Shown in pieces: positions 22,440 through 34,578 of a stretch of 64,000 nucleotides of DNA (position 1 is its first letter; each line of letters begins with the position of its first letter). Below the pieces are notes generated by a model that did no database searches, was not told the DNA's origin, and was given only the letters and a program-made list of their open reading frames with translations. This DNA is from Theocolax elegans (taxonomy: Eukaryota > Arthropoda > Insecta > Hymenoptera > Cerocephalidae), in NCBI GenBank assembly GCA_026168455.1, contig CM047429.1:3531720-3595719 (forward strand), given 5' to 3'. Both the position numbers and the translations under genes were made by a program.

Positions 22440-22954
22440 ACAATACGAATGCTTTTAGAAAGTATTATAAATCAGCTGAAGAAATACGAGAACAATCTAG
22501 TAACAAGTATAATAATTACATTACAAAGTTAATTAAAAATAAACGACGAAACGGTACTGCATTATCATTACCCCTACTACAAAAAATTGTTTACAAACAT
22601 GCTCTTACTGACTATATATATTGGACAATCCTAACGAAATGGTAGATCGTTTATGGCTGTTGTTAGCTGAAACATCAGCTGACAATCAAAATCGTCATCG
22701 AGATTCATTCTATCGTTGAAAAATTACATGAGGCTAATATCATCCATTCAAGATTATGTAGTATGAGTGTTGATGTGTTTGGTCGGCACTTGGGGCATAT
22801 GCTAGTTAATCGTGGTTCTCCAGGCATTGGTTACAAACAATCTCAAGATGGACAATACGACATTGAAAACAAGAGACTATGTAACGTGGCAGCACCGACT
22901 CAACCAAAGGATGCTGTAAATCTTAAAACTCTGCAGGAGAAAATAAAAAAATAA
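22440..22954 (+). pseudogene. Polinton conserved accessory protein, C-terminal part
   Basis: Continues the previous gene after a stop (AFRKYYKSAEEIREQ, then HALTDYIYWTILTKW) and ends in the frame 22763-22954, which begins MSVDVFGRHL and holds DGQYDIENKRLCNVAAPTQP. That last block is a strongly recurrent C-terminal motif in insect Polinton-linked proteins. Stops near 22645 and 22670 separate the parts. The product is unknown. Confidence 0.6.
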
Positions 22955-23111
22955 CTGTTAGGTAAATTATTAAATGCAATCACTAAAATAGAAAAATTAG
23001 TAGATATGTTGCGAGATGAACTTGATATAAAAATTAAGAATTATGATGTATAGCTTCTTCCAAATGTAAAAGATCGTAATCCAATTATAAACAATGAAAT
23101 TTCATAAATAA

Positions 23112-24452
23112 TCTTATATTATATTAAAGTGGATCGACTTTTGGTCTCCGGTTCTCCGGTTCTCCGGTTCTCCGGGTTTTTAAAAATGCATTTTTATAGT
23201 TTGAAAGTTTTATTTTAATTGGACTTTACACTTTTGGGCCTTACATTTTTTGGACCTTACATTTTTGGGCCTTATAAATTTTGGGCCTTACATTATTGGC
23301 AACGGAATTGTAAAGATTTATTTTAATTGGACTTTACAATTTTAGGCCTTACATTTTGAGCCTTACATTTTTATCCTCATAAATTTTGGGCCTTACATTT
23401 TTGGGCCTTATAAATTTGGATCTTACATTTTTGGGCCTTACATTTTTGGCGTTACATTTTTGGGCCTTATAAATTTGGACCTTACATTTTTGGCCTTATA
23501 TTTTTGGGCCTTATAAATTTTGGGCCTTACATTTTGGGTCTTATAAATTTGGACCTTACATTTTTGGGCCTTATAGTTTTTTTTAAACAAATAGATATCA
23601 ACTACTATGTCGATATTATTACCAGAAAATTATCTTAATAACAATAAGTAAAATAACATTTGATTACGTAATTAAAATTAATAAAATTTCAACACTGGAA
23701 CATACAATAAATCAAATTAATTTTTATTGTTTATTTTACAAACCTATTTTTGCAAAAATTTCAAATTACAATTATTATGTTATTAAATTAAATTACAATT
23801 AATATGTTACAATTGTACTCTATTCACTTGTATATTTCATAAGATATATTTTTTTCAATATATCGTTTTTATTGTTTATATAATTTATAAATTCAGCAAG
23901 TATTCATCGAAATCATTTTCAACAGAAAAATTAAATTATATCATTAAATATTAAATGTATAATTAATTAAACATTAGATAAAATATTCAAATAAATAATA
24001 CTGTTTTTAAAATGCCATTAAGAAGATTTATATCCAATATGCATATTGACACATATTATTGATATTATATATGTTATATCTGTAACAAAAACATTTTTAT
24101 TATTAATTATAAATAAATTGACAAAGTCAAAACTATACCTTTTAACTTAATCATTAAGAAATACTACTGCATTTTTGATTATTTCGATAGTCTTAATAAG
24201 CTAATCAGGATACTGAAATACAAAAAGACTTATTATATTTCAAACAATAATAATTTAAAATGAAAATTAGATAATTTTATAATATACCTTGTGACTTTAA
24301 TCGTATGGAATGCCATTAGGTATATAATATTTTATTGATATAATGTTAATTGGAATGCTGCTGCCGTTTGTTATTTTTATTCAGCGCTGCATTCATTGGA
24401 ATGCTGCTGCCCTTTGTTTTTTTTATTCAGCGCTGCATTTATTGGAATTATG
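23112..24452. repeat. Polinton right terminal inverted repeat
   Basis: Reverse complement of 16500-18035. The innermost part is GTGGATCGACTTTTGGTCTC (23131), followed by three tandem copies of CGGTTCTC; the outer end is two copies of the 46-bp unit. A long GGCCTTA motif array lies inside it. Confidence 0.88.
23225..23590. repeat. Subterminal TTTGGGCCTTA array (right, long)
   Basis: Some 17 copies of a 17-24 bp unit alternating TTTTGGGCCTTACATT and TTTGGGCCTTATAAATT. This is the expanded counterpart of the short cluster at 17865-17945. A diverged relative is at 48490-48610. Confidence 0.88.
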
Positions 24453-25136
24453 AGTGTCAAACTACTAGCAAAGAATTTGTGCAAATATTGGCCCATTAGA
24501 TGGAAAGTTTGGCCCTCTTTGTGTAAAGGTTGGCCCAGATTGTTTAAATGTTGGCCCATTTACAGAAAAGATTATTACAACATATTATTTACAACATATT
24601 ATTATTGCAATATTAAATATTATCAACGCAATTAAGTGCGCCTTAATTTAAGAAATTGCATGTGAAAAACAATTTTTTCCTGATTGAAAAATTTATTCCA
24701 TAATCAATACAAAATGTTCCTAAATTGGCCAAAAGTGGGCTAAAGTTTGCCAAAACTGGAAAAATGTTCCAAATATTTCAATGTTGGTAAACATCGGCCC
24801 ACTTTTGGCGCAAGTTGGCCCACTTTTAGCATACTTTGGAGCATTTTCATCGAAAATGTATTTCCACTAGGGTATGTATAATATTAGTATTTATAAAATA
24901 TTAAATTTATATTAACTATATTTCATTCATTACATTGAAGCTACTTTCTTATAAACACTATTTTCTAATAATTTATATTTTATTTTTTTCAGCTTTACAA
25001 AAAAATATTAATAAAAAATTTAAAATAATCGTTTAGAAAAATAAAAAAAATTATAATTATTATTAAACAATTGAAACAAATTATTAATATTATTTTTATA
25101 ATTGTGAATCATTTTGTAAAATAAACCATTTTTATA
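24453..25136. other. Intergenic, TTGGCCCA motif cluster and A+T-rich leader
   Basis: From 24488 to 24835 the motif TTGGCCCA or its complement occurs about nine times at irregular 20-50 bp spacing (for example 24489, 24511, 24531, 24550). No coding capacity. The rest is A+T-rich sequence upstream of the protease ORF. It may belong to the 5' end of Helitron 2, but I cannot place a TC start. Confidence 0.6.
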
Positions 25137-25814
25137 ATGGGTTTGACGGAAATAAAAATATTAGTTGTAAAAACGATTGAACCATATAGCGACGATGCTT
25201 CTATGTTAAATGATGAACACATATTAGAATTTAATAACATCCTTAAATCATGTACACCATTCAATATGCAAACATCTCTTTTAGTTCAAAAACAATATAA
25301 TATTAACTCAGTTCAAATGAATAATGAATACATTCAATTGTTATTTTCTGGAAAATATGAAAAAGGTCATTGGATTTGTATGTATTACAATAATAGAACG
25401 ATACACATTAATGATAGTTTAAATGCTAAATATTTGCAAAATGAACATAAAGTATACATCAATAGATTATTTCCAGATAGTCAACAATTAAAAATTGTTT
25501 TTGAAACAGTGCAATTTCAAACCAATAGTTATGATTGTGAAATTTTCGCGATAGCTTTTGCTGTCTCTATTGTATTTAATTTATGCCCATGCAGTTTAAA
25601 CTATGATATTTCCCAAATGCTTTCACATTTACTAAAAATATACGAAACACGTAGTATTACGATGTTTCCAATTTTACAAAATATAAACTATAATATTTCA
25701 ACAATACCAATCAAAAGATACATGATTCATATTTGTTGTATTAATGAAAAAAAAATTGAATTTCAATGTAGCAGAAATAAAAATAATAGAATAAAATTTT
25801 CAACAGAAATTTAA
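25137..25814 (+). CDS. Ulp1/C48-type cysteine protease (Helitron-associated)
   Basis: An uninterrupted 225-residue frame. The catalytic arrangement of the Ulp1 (SUMO/ubiquitin-like deconjugating) fold is present: H78 in KGHWICMYY, D93 in IHINDSL, Q128 in VQFQTN and C134 in SYDCEIFAIAF. The residue after the Cys, usually Gly, is Glu. Proteases of this kind ride in some Helitrons; their role in transposition is not established. The frame is intact while every other gene in the Helitron is broken, which may be chance or recent arrival. The first ATG of the frame was taken as the start, 20 bp upstream of the Rep-Hel gene on the same strand. Confidence is high for the fold, moderate for activity. 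Confidence 0.82.
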   Translation: MGLTEIKILVVKTIEPYSDDASMLNDEHILEFNNILKSCTPFNMQTSLLVQKQYNINSVQMNNEYIQLLFSGKYEKGHWICMYYNNRTIHINDSLNAKYLQNEHKVYINRLFPDSQQLKIVFETVQFQTNSYDCEIFAIAFAVSIVFNLCPCSLNYDISQMLSHLLKIYETRSITMFPILQNINYNISTIPIKRYMIHICCINEKKIEFQCSRNKNNRIKFSTEI

Positions 25815-25833
25815 TTCTGAACAACAAACAATA

Positions 25834-26560
25834 ATGAATTTATATAATAAAGATAAAATCATTTCCGTTGATTCTATTACCCCAATGGAAATAGACTATG
25901 AAATACCAACTTATAGTTCATTTTATCAAAAAAATAAAAATAAACAATTTAATGATATAGAAATAAAACAGCTGAAAATGAAACAGCAGACTATGATAAA
26001 AAGGCAAACAATTAGCTGTATCGATATAAAAAATGAACGAGAAAAAGAAGCGTTGCATAAAAAAGAAGCTTATATGAGGAGTAAAGATAGTAATGACGGC
26101 AAAATAGAAGAAAAAAAATAAAGAGAAAACAGCAAACCATGATGAAAAGACAAAAATAAATAGTGACGAAATAAAAAATGAACGAGAAAAAGAAGCATTA
26201 CGAAAAAAGAAGCTTATGTAAATAATAAAAATAGCAACGACGGCAAAATAGAAGAAAAAAAAATAAAGAGAAAACAGCAAACCATGATTAAAAGACAAAA
26301 AATGAATGGTGACGAAATAAAAAATGAACGAGAAAAAGGAGCATTACGAAAAAAAGAAGCTTATTTAAAAAGTAAAAATAGTAATGACGGCAAAATAGAA
26401 GAAGAAAAAATAAAGAGAAAACAGCAAACCATGATGAAAAGACAAAAAATAAATAGTGACGAAATAAAAAGTGAACGAGAAAAAGAAGCATTACAAAAAC
26501 AACATATTTATTATAATGAAAATACTGATCAATGTAAAAAAATGAAAAGAAAAAATTAAA
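25834..26560 (+). pseudogene. Helitron 2 Rep-Hel N-terminus with ~147-bp internal repeats
   Basis: Begins MNLYNKDKIISVDSITPMEI, then becomes extremely Lys/Glu-rich. A unit with core KRKQQTMMKRQKINSDEIKS recurs with starts at about 26121, 26266 and 26413 (145-147 bp apart), plus a diverged first copy near 25985. One unit has lost bases, throwing the frame. Such charged, repetitive N-termini occur in Helitron Rep proteins ahead of the zinc-finger-like CKHC segment. Confidence 0.75.
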
Positions 26561-26639
26561 TGGAAAAATACTAAACGAAAGTAGAAAAAATGATATCGAT
26601 AAATTAGTATAAAACCATTTACAAAAAAATTTAAAAAGA

Positions 26640-29341
26640 CGCATATGTATGAAAAATGACAAAGACATGGAAATACCAATCATATTGCTTAAAAAATTAA
26701 AAATTGATGAAGGAAAATTTTTTAACGTATATGATAAACCAATTAATACCAAAAAAGGTATAAATTATAAAGAATTAAATAAACGTATTTTAATTAAAAT
26801 TAACAAAATGTAAAATTAGTAAGTAAATCCAAAATAATAGGTCGAATAGCAAATGTAGATTTTGATGAAAAAATAATTATTGAAAACAATTTAGGTTATA
26901 TGTCTGAAACTTGTAAACATTGTAATACTAAACATTTTGTTTTTGAATATACACTAGGTAAAGAATTTTCTAATTGTTGTCACAAAGGAAACGTAGACTT
27001 ACCGAAAATGCCTCCCTATCCGGAAGAATTAAAGCAATTAGCTACAGGAATATCGGAAGATAGTATTAATTTTCGCAAAAATATTCGACTATATAATGCG
27101 TTAGCTTTTGCAAGCTTTGGAGCTAATTTTGATAAGTTATCTGAATCTTAAATGAAAATGAAGCTCGAAAATATGGGCATAAGAAACATGCAGCTGAAAG
27201 AAAAAGTTTTAAAAATAATTTAGATACAAAATTAGAATTGTCAAGTAAATTAGATAGCTTAATTAGAAATGTTAATCCTTATGCTAAAGCTTATAAAATG
27301 ATGTATGAGGTAGAAAAAGAAAAATTAGAATATTATAAGAAAAATTAGATAAAAATATATATATATAATGAAGCTACTTGTAATGAAGTTGCAATGGTAT
27401 TTGTAGGAAAAAATGGACTACCTACTTCAGAGCGGGATATAGTTATATATTCAAAATATGACAATCCAATTAGTATTCCTTTAACAAGTAAACACACTGA
27501 TCCAATGACATACCCACTCATTTATCCAAATGGAGGATATGGATGGATGCCTAATATGAAATGCAAATATAAGAAAAACAATATTTCATGTTTGCAATTT
27601 TATAATTACAGACTTTCTATGAGAAATGGATTTAATCCATACCTTAATATGGGAACAGTTTCTCAACAGTTTACAATTGATGCATTTGTAAAAGTTGAAC
27701 AATCAAGATTATATTTTGTAAAGTAAAACCAAGATATTTTAAGAAGCGATTGTTATAAAGGCTATAAAGGTTATAAATATATAATAATGGATTATTTACA
27801 CAAGAAAAAAGAATCTGAAAATATAAAAATTGGAAAAATGTTTATTTTGCCATCAAATTTTGTTGGAAGTTCAAGATTCCTAAAACAAAATTACATTGAC
27901 TCAATGAGTATAGTAAATCGTTACGGAAAACCTGACTTACTTATAACAATGATATATAATCCAAACTGAAAAGAAATAACTGAACATTAAAAAAATATGA
28001 AACTGTAATTGATAGACCAGATTTAGTATTTAAGGTATTTCATCAAAAAATAAAAGAATTTAAAGAATTGGTAATTAAGCAAGGTGTTTTAGGAAATTGT
28101 ATCGCCTACACTTATGTTATCGAATTTCAAAAACGTGGACTTTCCTCACATGCATATGCTATAATTTTTAGATAAAAATTATAACATTAATACTCCCGAA
28201 AAAGTAGATGAACTCATAAACGCAGAAATTCCAAACGAAGATATCTATCCACGGTTGTATAATATTGTAAAACAGTTTATGATTCATGGACCCTGTGGAG
28301 AGCAAAACATGAGTTCACCTTGCATGAGTAAAGACACAAAAAAATGTACGAAAAATTTTCCAAAAAAATTTAATAACAAAACAACTTTTAATTCATCAGG
28401 ATATCCATTATATATAAGAAGAAATGATATCAAAAAAATCAATTATAAAGGTAAATACCACAATAGAATAGCTGATAATCGGTTTGTTGTTTCGTATAAT
28501 CCTTATTTATTGTTAAAATTTAATTGTCACATTAATGTCGAAGTATGCTCAACAGTCCAATGTATAAAATACTTATTTAAATAGTGTTATAAAGGACATG
28601 ACTGTGCGAACATAGAAATACGTGACACAGGTATCAGATCAAAAGACAGTTCTAATTTAACTCATGATGAAGATATTGAAAGCAATGAATATAATACTAT
28701 TAGAATATCCTCTACACGAACTTTCACATACCATAATAAGATTAGCTATTCACAATGAAGATGAACAAGAAGTGTATTTTAAAGAAGGAAAAGAAACAGA
28801 AATTAAAAAAAAAATGTAGAAACGACATTAACAGCATACTTAAAATTAAATCAAATCGATTCTGATGCACGAAATTATTTATATTCCGAAATACCATTAA
28901 ATTATGTATTTGATAATAATTCAAAAACATGGTATAAAAGAAAAAAAAACAAAAAAACCTGTATTAAGCAGAATGTATTTAGTGAATCCAAAGGATCGAA
29001 AACGATATTTTATAAGATTATTACTTTTACATGTCAAAGGAATATCATCATTTCAGGATTTACGTACTGTTGATGATATAATTTATTCTACATTTTATGA
29101 AGCTTCTATAGCTAGACATTTGGTTAATGAAGATAAAGAATGGGACAGATGTTTGGAAGAAGCAACACAATTACACTTTCCTACTGCTCTTTGTGAATTA
29201 TTTGCATATATTTATATTTTTCACAATCCTATTAATGCAAGAGATTTGTACGAAAAATAGAAACACTTTTTTTACCACGCAAAATATGAACAAAATGCTG
29301 ATGAAAACCTTGCATTAAACATTATTGATAAGAACCTACAA
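26640..29341 (+). pseudogene. Helitron 2 Rep (HUH) region
   Basis: In order: the cysteine motif MSETCKHCNTKHF with a second pair NCCHKG (26900-26990); the Rep N-domain YPLIYPNGGYGW and YRLSMRNGFNP (27394-27726); LRSDCYKG after one stop; a degraded HUH region near 28135-28160 (FPHMHM readable only with a frameshift); MIHGPCGEQNMSSPC; NCHINVEVCSTVQCIKYLFK with a TAG where the next Tyr codon is expected (28584); and the linker frame 28904-29260. The lesions are many (at least eight), so the element is older or faster-decaying than Helitron 1. The tyrosine region and the HUH box are both damaged. Confidence 0.87.
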
Positions 29342-30875
29342 TTGAATGGATATTCTTTAAATAATTTTAATTTACCCGTTATATCTACATTTATAGAAGA
29401 TTATGCTGATAAATCAACAACACATAACAAAAGTTGCACATTTACTGAAATAAACGTCAAAGTAAATTCTTTAAAAAATCATAACAAAGACATTTTTGAT
29501 ACTATCGTGCAACATTTAAAAATTGAAGACAAAAAAAGCTTTTTTATTGATGGACCAGGAGGAAGTGGGAAAAGCTGTTTACTTAATGTTCTAATAGACT
29601 ATCTTAAATTTTCAAACATTTCATTTTTATGTGTTGCTTGGACAGGGATTGCAGCAAATTTATTACATAACGGGAAAACAGTACACACAACATTTAAACT
29701 ACCACTTAATATCACAGAATGTACTATATGTAATATTAAATCTAATTCAATAGATGGTAAAAATTTAAAAGAAATTCCAATTATAATATGGGATGAAATA
29801 TCTATGACATCGAAATATGCTTTTGAAGCAGTCAATCGCCTATTTCAAGATATATGTAATAATAAAAAAATATTTGGTGGTAAAATGTTGGTTGTTTCAG
29901 GCGATTTTAGGCAAACATTACCAGTTATACGACATAGTAGTCGTACTGAAGTTATTGAAAATTTACTTAAAAACAGTTACTTATGGCCGAATTTTATACG
30001 TATGACACTAAATAAAAATCTTCGAGTGACAGATAATGACAATTATTTTAGACAATGGGTATTAAATGTAGGTTAAGGTAAACGTTTAAATATGTATGAA
30101 GAAGAAAATGAACTGCTTGAAATCCCTCTTGATTTAATAACAAAAGAAAATGATATCACTGCAGAAATTTTTGGAAACGAAATAAAAATAAATGATAAAG
30201 ATTTAAATGATAAAGTTATATTAGCCTTCACCAACAACGACGTAATTGAAATAAATAATAAAATTTTGGCTATAATGGAAGGGCAAATTATTGAACACTT
30301 AAGTGTAGATACAGCAGAAGATGATAATGGAGAAAACTTAGATGTCATGTTACCTACAGAATTTCTTAATTCCCTTACACCTAATGGACTTCCTCTACAT
30401 AAATTACAATTAAAAGTAGGTGCAATAGTAATTCTTCTAAGAAATTTAAATGTGAATGAAGGTCTTTGTAGTGAACCAAGATCATTAGTAACAAAACTTA
30501 TGAAACATTTAATTAAAGCAGAAATTATAAGCGGAAAAAAATTGGAAAATTAGTTTTAATACCAAGAATCACTTTGTCAACATCTAAAGAAGATATACCA
30601 TTCAACATGCGCAGAAAACAATTTTCCATTCGATTAGGTTTTGCAATGACTATTCACAATATGACAAATCACAAGGACAGTCATACAAACAAGTTGGTAT
30701 CTATTTACCATCTCCAATTTTTAGCCATGGTCAATTATACGTAGCTCTTTCAAGAGCTAAAAGTAGAAAAAATTTAAAAATATTACTGTTAAACAATGCA
30801 AAAATAGAAAATGATACATTAAAAAATAAACACAAAATTTACACTAACAATATAGTGTTTAAAAAAGTATTGTAA
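29342..30875 (+). pseudogene. Helitron 2 Pif1-type helicase domain
   Basis: The frame 29342-30076 holds Walker A FIDGPGGSGKSC, Walker B IIIWDEISM and SGDFRQTLPVIRH. After a TAA (WVLNVG*GKR) the frame continues 30092-30553, and the C-terminal motifs RLGFAMTI and [10 protein letters not shown] are at 30635-30765. A small insertion near 30660 breaks the TINKSQGQS helicase motif. The natural stop is the TAA at 30873-30875 after FKKVL. Confidence 0.88.
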
Positions 30876-31856
30876 ATGTGTAGACGAAAATTTATACACA
30901 TTTTATATAAATTTTATAAATAAATAAAAATGGAAGTATGAAAAAAAACATTAAAATATTACAACTATTGAATGATTAAAGTGAATATGCAAAATAATTA
31001 ATAATTGTTTGCGCTGAAAATCATTAAAATACAATTGAAAATCGGCTGCAACATATCATATTATAAATGACAAATCATTACATTAGTTATAATAAATAAA
31101 AAAAATGAAATATAAGAAAAATCCATTGAAATATTACTACTACTGAATCATTAAAATAAATATGCAAAATAATTGATAATAGCCTGTCGTTCGACAAAAC
31201 TTACAGACTTCAAAAAAGAATCAGAGTTTCCCAAAATACAACGACCGAAAGTTTAATTCTTATAATAACGTATAAACAGGTATTTAAAATTATTATTTAA
31301 AAACTTAAATTTGTTAAAATTTTACAACTAGAATTATATTTGCATATATCATGTATAAAATATTTCGACAGAGTCGCCATTTAGATACAATCACTCACCC
31401 AACGTGCGTAAAAAATGATTTTCATAACACTCAATTTTATAATAACAATTACTATACAGATTATATTAAATACCAAAATTTTTAAATATGCATTATAAAA
31501 ACCATCACTTTGAAATAATACTACATTCACATACAAATTAAAACCATATATAACACAACGACAGTATTATATACCACTTTATAAAAAATGTTACCACCGC
31601 CATTAAAGAAAAATCTAATTTATGAGAGTATATAACATGCTTATATTTTATGTATTCTGTAAACACATTATATTACATCAATTTATTTAAAATTACGATA
31701 CCCCCCCAAATGGAAATTATTTTATGTGTGTGCATTTTAAATATATTAAATATATGGACATATTTCACTTTCTTTCTAAACACACGGACACACACCTTCT
31801 TTAAAATAACCTATAATGATTATTTTTACACAGACACAATATATATATATATATAT
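30876..31856. other. Helitron 3' flank, no gene; direct repeats
   Basis: A+T-rich, with no credible frame. A ~60-bp block (GAATATGCAAAATAATT core at about 30985) recurs 178 bp downstream (31155) with ~85 percent identity. A (TA) tract at 31840-31856 is the entry site of the LTR that follows. Confidence 0.6.
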
Positions 31857-32897
31857 TGTAACGGTAAGGTACTGTTTACCTCACCGTTTGACGAATTCGA
31901 GCAACACGAGCGAACAGTATCATAATGTTCGCATCGGTTCGAGCCGGCGAGATTCGGCTCGGCTCGGTTCGTCGTGCTACACGGGCGGGATCAAATTCGC
32001 GCGCGAAAGATTCGCGCACGCACCTCATCAGAGAGGTAAGGGGGAGATTCGCGCGCACTGGAGAGAGTAATAACCACCTTCTTACGTGACAGGTGTGATC
32101 CCCCCGCGTCCCGTGTTTAGCTTCACCGCGCTGTGATTTACCGTGCGTTTTGTGTGTGTGTTTCGACTGCAGGCCGATCCTGCATTTGCAGTGAGTGGTG
32201 CAATACCGTGCATCTGCCAGCAGCCACACAACCCCGGTGCACGGGCGAGCGGACAATCCGTCCGACACCGCAGCGAGAGTGAGAGAGAGAGAAAGCAACC
32301 GATCGGCTGGTCGTTCTTTACCAACGACTACAGCAGCGTACAAAGTAAGTGGTACCACTTCACGCGATCGTGTTTTTATTCGCACTTAATCGTGTTGCTT
32401 TATACCAGTCCCGTTGACTGGATATATTATTTTAGTTCGTGATATTTTCTTCCCCTCTCTCTACAAGTCGGCCGTTTACCGACTTGTAATAAAAGCGTAG
32501 ACCTCGGCGACAATTAAATATTTTATTTGTTAATTTATCTTTATCTTTATTTCAATAAATTCATATCATTATTAGAATTCAATCCGGTGTTCGATTAATT
32601 GAATTTAACCCACGTACGATTCCTTCCGTAATCCTAAGAGCTCGTATATTTCTGGTTGACAAGTGCTCGACGCGATATCCCTGTTTCGCGGTCAATTTCA
32701 GATTTGAATTTTACCTGGTTGTTATCTGAAACAGTAACTCGGCTTCAGATTAACATTTAACAGATTTGGTAGAACGGACAGGTAACCGTCGCCGCATCGC
32801 GAGAAAAATATGTTTATTTAAATACGGTAAGTTTAACCGTACCGCTGAGCAGCCGCGATATTAAAATAAACATCCGCGCGGCAACCAAACTGTTACA
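31857..32897 (+). repeat. Solo LTR, 1041 bp
   Basis: Starts TGTAACGG and ends CTGTTACA, with TG...CA and matching inverted ends, flanked by ATAT on both sides within a (TA)n tract (a 4-bp duplication is likely but ambiguous). The 5' half is G+C-rich and the 3' half A+T-rich, a composition break within the LTR. The apparent frames on both strands here (up to 169 codons) have no family and are ignored. No second LTR or internal region lies beside it. The strand is nominal. Confidence 0.78.
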
Positions 32898-32923
32898 ATA
32901 TATATATATATATATATATATAT

Positions 32924-34578
32924 GGGTGGTTCCCTGTGACATCGAAGATGAAAAAAATAAATATTGCTATAACTGTGGGAATATGTTTTAGAGGTATCCA
33001 GTAGCTCTCCTGAATTTTTTTAGATTTTTTCTGGGCCATTATTTTAAGTTACAGAGAGTCAAAGTTGACATTTTAGCACTTTTTTGCATTATATGCCCAT
33101 TTTCATGAATTTTTAGCTCCCAGGGGATGCATTTTTCACTAAAAACATAAGTATGACTTTTTTTGTAAAATTTTCCGAACTTTTCATTAAAAATACTTTT
33201 AAAGACATAAATGAATGCTGTCACACTCTTGTAAGCCATTTAAACCTTAAATAGTGAAAATCAGCAATTCTGCTCCGGACTCTGGTAACCTAATACTGTC
33301 TAAAAGATGTCTTTTTATAGTCAGAAACTGCCTAAAAAGTTCCAGAGTGGGTCTAAATCATTAAGATTACTTATCGTCAAAATATCCGGGAAAAGTGCCC
33401 GAAATATTAATAGAAATGTATATTTATTGCCTTATAACGTAGAATCTAGTAGCATGATCATTGCAAAAAAATTTATGCACTTACCTTGGAGTGGTAGAAA
33501 AGTATCTTCACTTGTTTCAGTATCCATCTAATCGCCTGTAAGCTGCTAAAAATACAAATATTATTATACAAATGTAAAAAATTAATTTTTAAACAGTTAT
33601 AATGCTGAATTTTTAGTTTTACATCCCTTACAAGAATTATAATACTAATCTGAAGGATTACTATAAATATATAAACATCATTATTACAATAACTGAATAT
33701 ACGTATTTAATACATAAGATATATAAATAAATCGGATATATAATTATAATGAATAATATGATAACGTGACAGTGACAAGTTTGTGAAATCTAAACAATGT
33801 ATTGCTGAATAATAATAATAATAATGTTGATACATTTATAGTAATCCTTCAGATTAGTATTATAATTCTTGTAAGGGATGTAAAACTAAAAATCCAGCAT
33901 TATAAATGTTTAAAAAATAATTTTTTATAATTTTATAATAATATTTGTATTTTTAGCAGCTTACAGGGGATTAGATGGATACTGAAACAAGTGGAGATAC
34001 TTTTCTACCATTCCAAGGTAAGTGCATCAATTTTTTTGCAATGATCATGCTACTAGATTCTACGTTATAAGGCAACAAATATACATTTCTATTAATATTT
34101 CGGGCACTTTTCCCGGATATTTTGACCATAAGTGATCTTAATGATTTAGACCTACTCTGGAACTTTTTAGGCAGTTTCTGACTATAAAAAGACATCTTTT
34201 AGACAGTATTAGGTTACCAAAGTCCGGAGCAGAATTGCTGATTTTCACTATTTAAGGTTTAAATGGCTTACAAGAGTGTGACAGCATACATTTATGTCTT
34301 TAAAAGTATTTTTAATGAAAAGTTCGGAAAATTTTACAAAAAAAGTCATACTTATGTTTTTAGTGAAAAATGCATCCCCTGGGAGCTAAAAATTCATGAA
34401 AATGGGCATATAATGCAAAAAAGTGCTAAAATGTCAAATTTGACTCTCTGTAACTTAAAATAATGGCCCAGAAAAAATCTAAAAAAATTCAGGAGAGCTA
34501 CTGGATACCTCTAAAACATATTCCCACAGTTATAGCAATATTTATTTTTTTCATCTTCGATGTCACAGAGAACCACCC
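32924..34578. mobile_element. Foldback element, 1.66 kb, arms ~750 bp
   Basis: Ends GGGTGGTTC / GAACCACCC within (TA)n tracts. The arms 32924-33680 and 33835-34578 are inverted copies at ~96 percent identity, leaving a ~150-bp unique centre. The short frames 33307-33531 (+) and 33971-34195 (-) are the same arm read twice. It carries no transposase, so it is non-autonomous. Confidence 0.9.

Larger units (their letters stand above)
16290..24452. mobile_element. Polinton/Maverick remnant carrying the virion module
   Basis: Long inverted termini (16290-18035 with 23112-24452) enclose Polinton-type genes arranged in two blocks: on the minus strand the major capsid, minor capsid, protease and PLA2/hydrophobic protein; on the plus strand the packaging ATPase and two accessory genes. 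The polymerase and integrase genes normally present are absent, so this is an internally deleted copy of about 8 kb against the usual 15-20 kb. All genes carry stops or deletions. The exact ends and target duplication cannot be set because the termini are themselves tandem arrays. Confidence 0.82.
25137..30875 (+). mobile_element. Helitron 2 with linked Ulp1-type protease gene
   Basis: Same-strand block: cysteine protease gene (25137-25814), then, 20 bp later, the start of the Rep-Hel gene (25834) with its charged repeat region, the HUH Rep core and the Pif1 helicase ending at 30875. The sequence is ~80 percent similar to Helitron 1 where they overlap, so they are separate insertions of one family. 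Terminal TC and hairpin-CTRR ends could not be located with confidence. Confidence 0.78.

Noticed and set aside
25918..26752. Minus-strand Phe-rich frames of 126 and 154 codons
   Set aside because: Antisense of the Lys/Glu-rich Rep repeats (AAA read as TTT).
31876..32442. Overlapping frames of up to 169 codons in both directions
   Set aside because: They lie inside a solo LTR with high G+C; no family, and the frames conflict with each other.
33307..34195. Two near-identical 74-residue frames on opposite strands
   Set aside because: Mirror copies of one foldback arm; no start context, no homologous family.
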